Positions 1 through 6,908 of a stretch of DNA of 20,418 nt are shown piece by piece (position 1 is the stretch's first letter; every line of letters begins with the position of its first letter). A model generated the notes under the pieces. That model ran no database searches, was not told the origin of the DNA, and was given only the letters and a program-made list of their open reading frames with translations. The stretch comes from an uncultured Rhodobacterales bacterium (GTDB lineage: Bacteria; Pseudomonadota; Alphaproteobacteria; Rhodobacterales; Rhodobacteraceae): contig CALCGO010000510.1 of NCBI GenBank assembly GCA_937901055.1, positions 1 through 20,418 of the forward strand. Reading direction: 5' to 3'. A program made the translations under genes and the position numbers.

Positions 1-984
1 GATCTGAACCGCGTTCAAGGCCGCGCCTTTGCGAAGGTTGTCCGATACACACCACAGATTCAGGCCGTTCTCGATCGTCACATCCTGCCGAATACGGCTG
101 ATGTACGTTGCATACTCGCCGACGCTCTCAATTGGTGTGATATACCCGCCATCTTCGCGTTTATCGATTACCATGATGCCCGGTGCTTCGCGCAGGATAT
201 CCCGTGCCTCATCTTCATCAAGGAAATCTTCAAACTCGATGTTCACGGCCTCACTATGCCCAACGAACACCGGAACCCGCACACAAGTCGCAGTGACTTT
301 GATTTTCGGGTCCACGATCTTCTTGGTCTCGGCAACCATTTTCCATTCTTCTTTGGTATCGCCGCTATCCATAAACACATCGATATGCGGGATCACGTTG
401 AACGCGATCTGCTTGGAAAACACCTTCGGTGCGCGTTCTTGCCCTGGAACATACATGCCTTTGGTCTGCATCCACAGCTCGTCCATCGCATCTTTACCAC
501 CGCCGGAAACCGACTGGTATGTAGACACAACAACCCGTTTGATCGTCGCGCGGTCATGCAGCGGCTTCAACGCCACAACCATCTGTGCGGTGGAACAATT
601 CGGGTTAGCGATAATGTTCTTCTGGTCGTACCCCATGATCGCGTCAGGGTTCACTTCCGGCACAATCAGCGGCACCATTGGGTCGTACCGATAAAGCGAG
701 CTGTTATCGATAACCACACAACCGGCCTTCGCAGCCTTTGGCGCATACTGCTTGGTCGCCTCGGACCCAACTGCAAACAACGCCATATCCCAGCCCGTAA
801 AATCAAACGTGTCCAGATCGCCCGTCTTCAACGTCTTCTCGCCAAATGCAACTTCCGTACCTAACGAGCGACGGCTTGCAAGCACGGCCAGCTCCTCGAT
901 CGGGAACTCGCGTTCATCAAGGATGTTCAACATTTCACGGCCCACATTGCCAGTGGCGCCAACGACGACGATTCTGTAACCCAA
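1..984 (-). CDS. asd: Aspartate-semialdehyde dehydrogenase, C-terminus cut by window edge
   Basis: This cytoplasmic enzyme reduces aspartyl phosphate to aspartate semialdehyde, the branch point to lysine/diaminopimelate, threonine and methionine. The N-terminus has the NADP-binding loop GATGNVG, and the catalytic cysteine lies in the motif NCSTAQM (Cys130, codon at 595-597). The last residues visible are KGAALNAVQI, which in this family lies about ten residues before the end, so 328 of roughly 340 residues are present and only the tail is outside the window. The start is a TTG at 984-982. It gives the family N-terminus GYRIVVVGATG and is preceded by a good AGGAGA ribosome binding site 6-7 bases upstream; no ATG fits. 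The gene diverges from a small secreted protein across a 116-bp gap. Identification is very secure, and the non-ATG start is well supported. Confidence 0.97.
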   Translation of the reverse strand, partial: MGYRIVVVGATGNVGREMLNILDEREFPIEELAVLASRRSLGTEVAFGEKTLKTGDLDTFDFTGWDMALFAVGSEATKQYAPKAAKAGCVVIDNSSLYRYDPMVPLIVPEVNPDAIMGYDQKNIIANPNCSTAQMVVALKPLHDRATIKRVVVSTYQSVSGGGKDAMDELWMQTKGMYVPGQERAPKVFSKQIAFNVIPHIDVFMDSGDTKEEWKMVAETKKIVDPKIKVTATCVRVPVFVGHSEAVNIEFEDFLDEDEARDILREAPGIMVIDKREDGGYITPIESVGEYATYISRIRQDVTIENGLNLWCVSDNLRKGAALNAVQI

Positions 985-1100
985 GACTTTTCTCCTGAAA
1001 TAGGGGGTTCAACACCGCGCTCTTAGCGATTTCCACGCGAATGTGAAAGGGCAACCGCGATATTCGACCTATACTGCCTCAAGATTTAGGAGAATCATTG

Positions 1101-1454
1101 ATGAAATCAACCACTCTTGCCGCGATTCTTGTACTGCTACCCTTACTGGCCACCGCCGATACCCCCGAAATCGTTTCGGTAAATGCAACACAGTCGGGCG
1201 ATACATGGCGGCTCGACGTAACACTGCTGCACGAAGACACTGGCTGGGATCACTATGCCGATGGTTGGGGTGTCTACGCCGTTGACGGCACCGAACTGGG
1301 TTATCGAACCCTCGCACACCCACACGTCAACGAACGCCCGTTTACGCGCAGCCTAAGCGGAATCCATATTCCCGTTGGAACCACAAAGGTGATCCTGCGC
1401 CCCCATGATCTGATCCACGGCGACGGGCCCGACTACATTTTGCTGCTAGAATAG
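1101..1454 (+). CDS. Small secreted protein, copy 1 of a tandem paralog pair
   Basis: This is a 117-residue protein of unknown function. It starts with a clear Sec signal peptide (MKSTTLAAILVLLPLLATA, predicted cleavage before DTPEI), so the mature protein of about 98 residues should be periplasmic or secreted. The mature part is predicted beta-rich. It carries a run of acidic and histidine residues, HEDTGWDHYADGW, and later IPVGTTKVILRPHD. There is no cysteine, so disulfides and lipidation are excluded. The ATG at 1101 is chosen because AGGAG lies 8 bases upstream; a TTG one codon earlier is less likely. A TATACT at 1070-1075 could be a -10 element, but no convincing -35 is seen. The next gene downstream encodes a gap-free, roughly 30 percent identical paralog. 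I recall similar conserved hypothetical proteins in roseobacters but know of no assigned role. Confidence 0.85.
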   Translation: MKSTTLAAILVLLPLLATADTPEIVSVNATQSGDTWRLDVTLLHEDTGWDHYADGWGVYAVDGTELGYRTLAHPHVNERPFTRSLSGIHIPVGTTKVILRPHDLIHGDGPDYILLLE

Positions 1455-1541
1455 CAATCACGCCCTGTTGCGAAAATGTGATCCGCATTTCGAACTAAAC
1501 CATGATAACAATTGGTCAGCCAACCAAGACCGGAGCCATAA

Positions 1542-1898
1542 GTGAAGTTATTACTCGCCGTGCTGTTTTCACTAACCCTCGCCTTGCCTGCATTTGCGGA
1601 TAAGGTCGAAATACTGATGGTTAAGGCGGTCCATTCAGCGGGGTTGTGGAACTTCGATGTTACGATTCACCACCATGATGTCGGAAGTGATCACATGATG
1701 GATAGCATCGCGATATTTTCACCTGACGAAGTGCAACTCGAAACAGCAGACATCCCGATGCCCAGCATTGGCGCCAAACATATCACGACACAGGTCAGAG
1801 GCGTCGAGATCCCGAAGGGCACCGAATTCATTATCATTCGCGGCCATTGCAGCACCGACGGGTGGTCCCGCAAAGGGATCATAATTCCGCTAATGTAA
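1542..1898 (+). CDS. Small secreted protein, copy 2 of a tandem paralog pair
   Basis: This 118-residue protein has a signal peptide (MKLLLAVLFSLTLALPAFA, cleavage before DKVEI). The mature part aligns without gaps to the upstream protein, with about 29 of 97 positions identical by hand count. Shared positions include the W-x-x-D-V-T strand, the H-x-D-x-G-x-D-H motif (HHDVGSDH here), an I-P-x-G-T turn and R-x-H near the end. The start is GTG at 1542, with GGAG six bases upstream. Unlike copy 1 it has a single cysteine (in RGHCSTDG), is methionine-rich around residues 50-55, and has a histidine triplet next to the shared motif. It lies 87 bp after copy 1 on the same strand, so co-transcription is likely. 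The convergent permease gene ends 43 bp beyond it, with no terminator hairpin seen between them. Function is unknown; the H/D motif could bind a metal, which is inference. Confidence 0.85.
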   Translation: MKLLLAVLFSLTLALPAFADKVEILMVKAVHSAGLWNFDVTIHHHDVGSDHMMDSIAIFSPDEVQLETADIPMPSIGAKHITTQVRGVEIPKGTEFIIIRGHCSTDGWSRKGIIIPLM

Positions 1899-1941
1899 CG
1901 ACGGTGGTGCTTCTCGACCTACGCGATATCTCACGAATACC

Positions 1942-2820
1942 TCAAACTCGACGCGGTTGCGCGGAGTTCGCATGTCTATTTGCAATCAATGATCCCACAC
2001 CCGATGCGGCGATAATAACAAGCCCAATGAACGAATAGGCATCCGGCCAGTCGCCAAACACCAAAACGCCAAGAATAGTCGCTGATATCAATTGGCTGTA
2101 AATCAACGGGGCTATCAAACTGGCTTCGGCTTTCCTGTTGGCAATAACCAACATGTAATTTCCCAAGGCCGACCCAAGCGCGCTCAACAGAATTAGCAAC
2201 GTCACATTCAGACTAAGCTGTGGCAGGTCAGAACTTAACCCAATCGGCGTCAGAATAACCGTCCCGATAAGCAATTGCGAAATCAAAAGGAACCTAGGTC
2301 TGAAATCATTCGCAACAGCCCGCGTCATCACAAGATACGCGCCATAGAAAGCTCCGGCCATCAGCGCGAAGGCCATACCCTTCGTTGCACCAAACCCCGG
2401 TTTGACAACCAGCATGACCCCGATAAAACCAAATCCCAACAGCAGGCTTCGCGTGCGTGACGGTTTTTCACCCAAGAACACAATCGCCAAAACATATGAC
2501 ACAACAGGGCCGACAAAAAATGCTCCGAATACATTTGCGATTGGTTCGGTTTTCAGCGCGGTCAAAATGGAACAAATTCCGCCGGTAATAAACGCAGCCC
2601 TTATCAAAACGCGCCAGTTTAATAAGCTGGGCAATTCGAGTCGGGTTATCCCGCTGAAAGGTAGCAGCACCAACGCGGCGAGCGTAAATCTCGACCAAGC
2701 GACAACAAAAGGATCGACCCCGCCAGATGTCAGAAGTTTTCCCGCAGTATCCCCTAATACCACCAGCGTGACGGCGATAAACACGGTACCAACCAGACGC
2801 AGTAACTCTGAAGTAGGCAA
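1942..2820 (-). CDS. DMT-superfamily (EamA) inner-membrane permease
   Basis: This is a 292-residue hydrophobic protein with ten predicted transmembrane segments, arranged as the two five-helix EamA repeats typical of drug/metabolite transporters. The first repeat covers roughly residues 9-143 and ends in the usual GVMLVVKPGF. The second covers 148-280, starting GMAFALMAGAFYGAYLVM. Family members export or import small metabolites such as amino acids or nucleosides; the substrate cannot be read from sequence. The start is taken as TTG at 2820, with GAAGGA about nine bases upstream. No ATG lies near the expected N-terminus, and an in-frame GTG at residue 13 would cut into the first helix. The gene is on the same strand as leuB, but a 228-bp gap with repeats and a hairpin separates them, so a separate transcript is likely. 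Confidence 0.88.
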   Translation of the reverse strand: MPTSELLRLVGTVFIAVTLVVLGDTAGKLLTSGGVDPFVVAWSRFTLAALVLLPFSGITRLELPSLLNWRVLIRAAFITGGICSILTALKTEPIANVFGAFFVGPVVSYVLAIVFLGEKPSRTRSLLLGFGFIGVMLVVKPGFGATKGMAFALMAGAFYGAYLVMTRAVANDFRPRFLLISQLLIGTVILTPIGLSSDLPQLSLNVTLLILLSALGSALGNYMLVIANRKAEASLIAPLIYSQLISATILGVLVFGDWPDAYSFIGLVIIAASGVGSLIANRHANSAQPRRV

Positions 2821-2961
2821 ATCGGAAAATCCTTCTGTAACGTATTATCACCCGTTTCAGGCAGCCCATATCAACCCGGGCAAAAAGAGGGTATTACCCG
2901 CTCGACACAAGCATATTTCCGAAAAGGTTAACAATCTTGAGTCATTTAGTATGCATACGGG

Positions 2962-2994
2962 TTGTGCACGCATTGTGTACGTGTTGTGCATAGC
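2962..2994. repeat. Three tandem 11-bp direct repeats (TTGTGyAyryr)
   Basis: Three consecutive 11-base units are TTGTGCACGCA, TTGTGTACGTG and TTGTGCATAGC. They share TTGTG-y-A in register with no spacer. The 11 bases preceding them (ATGCATACGGG) may be a weaker fourth unit. A period of 11 places each unit on roughly the same face of the helix, as expected for cooperative protein binding. The array lies about 140 bp upstream of the EamA permease start and 55 bp downstream of the leuB stop, and its last unit overlaps the left arm of the hairpin. It could be an operator for the permease. Function is inference. Confidence 0.5.
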
Positions 2995-3033
2995 CCGTTT
3001 TACCGAAAACCGGTAAAAGTTAACGGGCTATGC
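2988..3033 (-). terminator. Imperfect hairpin 16 nt after leuB, possible terminator
   Basis: The outer arms are a perfect 12-bp inverted repeat (GCATAGCCCGTT at 2988-2999 and its complement at 3022-3033). An inner stem pairs TTACCG at 3000-3005 with CGGTAA at 3011-3016 around a five-base loop, and a few unpaired bases sit on one side. On the minus strand it begins 16 bases after the leuB TAA, the usual place for an intrinsic terminator or 3'-end stabiliser. No run of T follows it in the leuB direction, so a classical rho-independent terminator is not fully met. It could also be a mobile palindromic element or an mRNA stability structure. Confidence 0.5.
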
Positions 3034-3048
3034 AATAATATTTCGTGC

Positions 3049-4158
3049 TTAAAGGCTCGCGTCCAGCTCTGCCAAAATCGCATCGCCCATCGCCGTTGTC
3101 GAAATGGGTGTACCATCCTCTGGCCCCAGCAAATCCGCAGTACGTGCGCCATCAGCCAGCACCTTTTCGACGGCCGCCTCAAGACGATCAGCCTCAGCAC
3201 CATCGTTGAACGAATACCGCAGCGCCATCGCGAAGCTCAGGATACAAGCGATCGGGTTAGCTTTGCTTTCGCCAGCAATATCAGGCGCAGAACCGTGTAC
3301 CGGTTCGTACATCGCTTTCGGGCGACCGTTTTCCATTGGCACACCAAGGCTAGCAGATGGCAACATCCCCAACGACCCTGTTAGCATCGCCGCCGTATCC
3401 GAAAGCAAATCTCCGAACAGGTTGTCCGTCACAATAACGTCGAACTGCTTGGGCCAACGAACCAACTGCATCGCGCCCGCGTCAGCATACATGTGGGAAA
3501 GTTCAACATCAGGGTATTCATTTTCATGTACCCAAGTAACTTCTTCACGCCATAAAATGCCGCTCTCCATCACGTTGGCTTTTTCCATGGAACACACTTT
3601 GTTATTCCGCTTCCGAGCCAGTTCAAACGCCGAACGCGCCACGCGGCGGATTTCGCTTGTCGTGTAGCGCTGCGTGTTGATCCCTTCACGTTCACCGTTC
3701 GGCAGATCGAAAATCCCACGTGGTTCACCGAAGTAAGAACCCGAGGTTAATTCGCGAACGATCATGATATCAAGGCCCGCAACGATGTCTTTCTTCAACG
3801 AAGAAAAGTCCGCCAGCGCATCGAAACACTGTGCCGGACGCAGGTTGGAAAACAAATCCATTTCCTTGCGAAGGCGTAGCAAACCACGTTCAGGCTTCAC
3901 GCTGAAATCCAGATTGTCATACGCAGGGCCGCCAACAGCACCCAGCAGAACTGCATCCACTTCCTGTGCTTTGGCCATCGTGGCATCCGTCAAAGGCGTG
4001 CCATGCGCGTCATAAGCTGCCCCACCAACGAGGTCCTCGGACACGTCGAATTCCATGTCGCGCTTCTCGCCGTACCATGTGATAATCCGCTTAACTTCGC
4101 CCATAACTTCGGGGCCGATGCCGTCGCCTGCAAGTATAAGAAGGGATGGAGTGTTCAT
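3049..4158 (-). CDS. leuB: 3-isopropylmalate dehydrogenase
   Basis: This is the third enzyme of leucine biosynthesis: NAD-dependent oxidation and decarboxylation of 3-isopropylmalate, which is made by LeuC/LeuD encoded further along this window. At 369 residues it is normal length. Features in order are LAGDGIGPEV at the N-terminus, GAVGGPAYDN, the substrate-binding segment LLRLRKEMDLFSNLRPAQ, the loop RELTSGSYFGEPRG, the Lys-containing KANVMESG, the metal-binding aspartate stretch TDNLFGDLLSD, and the NAD-binding EPVHGSAPDIAG. The ATG at 4158 has AAGGA seven bases upstream. The gene follows a LysR regulator on the same strand after 58 bp. leuB is separated from leuC-leuD by five genes here, so the leu genes do not form one compact operon. 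Confidence 0.97.
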   Translation of the reverse strand: MNTPSLLILAGDGIGPEVMGEVKRIITWYGEKRDMEFDVSEDLVGGAAYDAHGTPLTDATMAKAQEVDAVLLGAVGGPAYDNLDFSVKPERGLLRLRKEMDLFSNLRPAQCFDALADFSSLKKDIVAGLDIMIVRELTSGSYFGEPRGIFDLPNGEREGINTQRYTTSEIRRVARSAFELARKRNNKVCSMEKANVMESGILWREEVTWVHENEYPDVELSHMYADAGAMQLVRWPKQFDVIVTDNLFGDLLSDTAAMLTGSLGMLPSASLGVPMENGRPKAMYEPVHGSAPDIAGESKANPIACILSFAMALRYSFNDGAEADRLEAAVEKVLADGARTADLLGPEDGTPISTTAMGDAILAELDASL

Positions 4159-4216
4159 GTGCGTGTCCTTAAGTCAATTTCCGTTAGAAATCGCCTACCG
4201 TGTTGCCCGCGCGGGG

Positions 4217-5113
4217 TCAAGCATCCACCACGTCGCTAAGGGCGGCTACAAGCAAGTCAAACACGCGACGAATGCGCGGATTGGTCCGCAAAGCCTCCGG
4301 GGCGGTCAGCCAAAACGGCAGTGTCGATATGGGCACTTCCGGCAAAACCTGCACCATATCCCGATCCATTCTACCAGTTCGCAACTGGGTAAACCCAATG
4401 CCACAGCCAGCCCGCGCCAATTCCCAGTGCACCGCTTGCTGGTCGCTGCGTGTCTTGAAAAAATGCCGGTCAATATCCAGACCAAGTTCCTTCATGCCTT
4501 CGATAATCGCGGGGTTTTCGACATATCCGATAAACTCGTGCCCGGATATCTTGTCGATCCCCTTCGGCATTCCATGCCGCGCAATATACGTGCGGGACGC
4601 AAACATCCCCATGTGCATGTCGCCAATATGCTTGGCAATAACGTCCAGTTGATCGGGGCGGTACATACGAACAGCGATATCCGCTTCGCGAAACAGCAGG
4701 TTTTTGGAATCATTCGACGGGTGGATTTCCAGTTCGATCAGGGGTTCAGCCTGCCTGATTCCGGCAATTATCGGTGGCAACAAATAATGCGCTACCATCT
4801 CGCTGGCCGTGATGCGCACCACGCCGCTTAGGCGCGTATCCTGACCTTCCGCCACCAGTGACAATCGCGCAGCAGCAGCTTGCATCTCTTTTGCCGGAAC
4901 CAACATTTTCTCGCCAGCGGGTGTCAGGGCCAAACCGCGGGGTTGTCGATGAAACAGCTCGACTCCCAAAGCCTCCTCCGCCGCTCTGATTTGTCGCCCG
5001 AGCGTCGGCTGACTTAGCTTCAACGCCCGTGCAGCCGCAGACAGCGACCCACCCTCGGCCGCGGCGAGAAACGCGCGAATATATGTCCAATCAAGATTCT
5101 CAATCATATTCAT
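4217..5113 (-). CDS. LysR-family transcriptional regulator
   Basis: This is a 298-residue LysR-type regulator. The N-terminal winged helix-turn-helix spans about residues 9-68 (IRAFLAAAEGGSLSAAARAL, then SQPTLGRQIRAAEEALGVELF). The effector-binding periplasmic-protein-like domain follows, with the usual SGVVRITASEMVAHYLLPPI entry. Two starts are possible, ATG at 5113 and ATG at 5107; neither has a strong ribosome binding site, and the first is given here. The gene is transcribed away from the epimerase-like gene, the classic LysR layout, which suggests that gene as its main target. A palindrome, ATTCATTTATGAAT, overlaps the start codon and could serve autoregulation. leuB lies 58 bp downstream, so readthrough into leuB is possible. 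The effector is unknown. Confidence 0.93.
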   Translation of the reverse strand: MNMIENLDWTYIRAFLAAAEGGSLSAAARALKLSQPTLGRQIRAAEEALGVELFHRQPRGLALTPAGEKMLVPAKEMQAAAARLSLVAEGQDTRLSGVVRITASEMVAHYLLPPIIAGIRQAEPLIELEIHPSNDSKNLLFREADIAVRMYRPDQLDVIAKHIGDMHMGMFASRTYIARHGMPKGIDKISGHEFIGYVENPAIIEGMKELGLDIDRHFFKTRSDQQAVHWELARAGCGIGFTQLRTGRMDRDMVQVLPEVPISTLPFWLTAPEALRTNPRIRRVFDLLVAALSDVVDA

Positions 5114-5166
5114 TTATGAATAGCAGACCTACAGTTTTTGGCAAGATACATTCATTTTCGTTCATG
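5108..5166. promoter_or_regulatory. Candidate LysR operator region with repeated TTCAT motifs
   Basis: In the divergent gap between the LysR gene and the epimerase-like gene there is a palindrome ATTCAT-TT-ATGAAT (5108-5121). Further copies of the same half-site occur in direct orientation, ATTCAT at 5150-5155 and TTCAT at 5161-5165. LysR proteins usually bind a dyad plus a second site near the target promoter, and this arrangement fits. The palindrome overlaps the regulator's own start codon. No good -35/-10 pair was identified. Confidence 0.4.
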
Positions 5167-5195
5167 TCATGTTGAACGCAGAAAAGGAGTACACC

Positions 5196-6101
5196 ATGAC
5201 AGACAAAGTATTAATCCTCGGCGCAAACGGCCGCTTCGGTCGCGCCACACACAAAGCCTTCAGCGATGCCGGTTGGGACGTAACCGCACTTGTGCGCCCC
5301 GGCAAAAGCCACACAGGCAAAACGATCGAGGCTGATGCCAGCGACCCGGATGCCCTTGCAGCGGCCGCAAAAGGTTTCGACGTTATCGTTAACGCCCTTA
5401 ACCCGCCATACCACAAATGGACCGAGATGCTGCCGGTTTTGACCGCATCCGTCATCGCGGCGGCTCGTACCAGTGGCGCGACCGTACTGATTCCCGGGAA
5501 TGTCTATAACTTTGGAACCAATCCGCCGTCGCTGCTATCTACGGAAACACCGCAAGCTGCCGCAAAAGGGAAAGGCGCGTTGCGTGTAGAAATGGAGCGG
5601 AGCTTTCGCGATGCGCCGAGCATTCGCACGATCATACTGCGCGGCGGCGATTTCATAGAGGCCGAGAAAACTGGCAACTGGTTCGACGGCCAGATTACCA
5701 ATAAAGTCGACAAAGGTGTCATCACTTACCCCGGACCGACGGACCAAATCCACGCTTGGGCTTATCTGCCCGACATGGCCCGCGCCGCCGTCGAGCTTTG
5801 CGAAATTCGCGAAACGCTGCCCCGTTTTGCCGATGTTCCGTTTGCGGGATTTGCCCTGACAGGTGACGAGTTAATCACCGCCATCGAGGCCGCGACCGAC
5901 AATACCCTTAAAGTGAAAACCATCCCGTGGGGCATTATGTCTGCGGTCGGTCTGTTCTCGCCAGTTATTCGCGAAGTCATTGCGATGCGGTATCTATGGA
6001 ACAAACCGCACCAACTAGATGGCCGCGCGCTTGATACCCTGTTGCCCGATTTCAAACCAACGCCGTTAAATGTCGCCATGCAACAGGTGTTGCATTCCTG
6101 A
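5196..6101 (+). CDS. NAD(P)-binding epimerase/dehydratase-like (SDR-fold) protein
   Basis: This 301-residue Rossmann-fold protein belongs to the extended or atypical short-chain dehydrogenase group. The dinucleotide-binding glycine motif is LILGANGRFGR (residues 6-16). FDVIVNALNPPYHKW lies where the fourth strand and NNAG-like loop occur, and VLIPGNVYNFG sits at the place of the catalytic YxxxK region. Here the lysine is not four residues after the tyrosine, so a classical SDR catalytic pair is not evident. The C-terminal half (GVITYPGPTDQIHAWAYLPD onward) resembles NmrA/epimerase substrate domains. The ATG at 5196 is chosen because AAGGAG sits six bases upstream; a TTG nine codons earlier lacks such a site. 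The gene diverges from the LysR gene, its probable regulator. The substrate is unknown, and it may be a nucleotide-sugar-type or redox-sensing protein. Confidence 0.85.
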   Translation: MTDKVLILGANGRFGRATHKAFSDAGWDVTALVRPGKSHTGKTIEADASDPDALAAAAKGFDVIVNALNPPYHKWTEMLPVLTASVIAAARTSGATVLIPGNVYNFGTNPPSLLSTETPQAAAKGKGALRVEMERSFRDAPSIRTIILRGGDFIEAEKTGNWFDGQITNKVDKGVITYPGPTDQIHAWAYLPDMARAAVELCEIRETLPRFADVPFAGFALTGDELITAIEAATDNTLKVKTIPWGIMSAVGLFSPVIREVIAMRYLWNKPHQLDGRALDTLLPDFKPTPLNVAMQQVLHS

Positions 6102-6140
6102 ACCTGTCTGCCATACGCATACCCAAAGGGAGTTTTGCGT

Positions 6141-6908
6141 ATGGCTAACCACACTGACGGACACCGTATTTATGCAATCGGCGACATACATGGCTGCCTT
6201 GAAGACCTAGAACAAGTTCAGGAAAACATCCGACAAGACTTGCAAAATCGCCCTCACGCGCACCCGGTTATTGTCTATCTGGGTGATTTCATTGATCGCG
6301 GCGCTGACAGTCGTGGTGTTATCGACAACCTGATCGCAGAGGACGCATCCACGAACAACACGCACATGTTGTTTGGCAACCACGACGAGATGCTTCTGAC
6401 GTTCCTAAAAGACCCCTCGATCCCGATACGACCCAACGGCCCAAAGGTTAACAAAATCCACTGGCTTCACGAGCTCGGCGGCGGCGCCGAGACCCTGCGT
6501 TCGTACGGTGTTGACGGTGCTACGCCCGATGACCCGTATGCCAAGCACGACGCGTTCGGCGCGGCCCTCCCCGATACGCATTTACAATTCTTTAAGAATT
6601 TGGAGCGTTACGTTCGCCTTGGCAGTTACCTATTCGTGCATGCCGGAATCAATCCAGATGCCGCTCTCAAAGATCAAACGCTCGATGATTTGATATGGAT
6701 ACGCGACCCGTTCTTGTCCTCGGATAAAGATCACGGATTTACGGTCGTTCATGGCCACACCCCTGTTAATACGGTCGAGAACCACGGAAACCGAATCGCC
6801 ATTGATACTGGTGCGGCTTTTGGTCGGTTTTTGTCTTGTCTGGTCGTTGAAGACGCGGAACAGTCCTTACTTACAAACGACGGTCTAACGCCCTGCCCAC
6901 CGCTTTAG
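6141..6908 (+). CDS. Metallophosphatase of the PPP (ApaH/serine-threonine phosphatase) type
   Basis: This 255-residue protein contains all the di-metal phosphatase signature blocks in order: GDIHG (residues 14-18), GDFIDRG (48-54), GNHDE (79-83), then VHAGINPD and VVHGHTPV, ending with RIAIDTGAAFG. These ligate two metal ions and place the protein with PPP-family phosphatases, which include protein serine/threonine phosphatases and diadenosine tetraphosphatase. The substrate is not determined by sequence. No signal peptide is seen, so it is cytoplasmic. The ATG at 6141 has AAGGGAG eight bases upstream; the in-frame TTG at 6135 is too close to that site. It follows the epimerase-like gene by 39 bp and may be co-transcribed. 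Its stop codon overlaps the stop of the convergent gene by 4 bp. Confidence 0.92.
   Translation: MANHTDGHRIYAIGDIHGCLEDLEQVQENIRQDLQNRPHAHPVIVYLGDFIDRGADSRGVIDNLIAEDASTNNTHMLFGNHDEMLLTFLKDPSIPIRPNGPKVNKIHWLHELGGGAETLRSYGVDGATPDDPYAKHDAFGAALPDTHLQFFKNLERYVRLGSYLFVHAGINPDAALKDQTLDDLIWIRDPFLSSDKDHGFTVVHGHTPVNTVENHGNRIAIDTGAAFGRFLSCLVVEDAEQSLLTNDGLTPCPPL

Noticed and set aside
29..979. Long plus-strand reading frames opposite asd
   Set aside because: They are antisense shadows of a well-identified gene; the translations are serine- and arginine-rich with no domain and no ribosome binding site.
2468..2869. 133-codon minus-strand frame overlapping the permease start
   Set aside because: It is out of frame with the EamA gene, rich in arginine and cysteine, and has no hydrophobic helices, so it is a shadow.
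2889..2899. Small palindrome GGGTATTACCC upstream of the permease gene
   Set aside because: It is short and single-copy, with no known motif match, too little to call an operator.
4206..4215. Perfect palindrome CCCGCGCGGG after the first LysR gene
   Set aside because: It has no loop and no T run, and alternating G/C palindromes arise easily at this base composition, so I do not call it a terminator.
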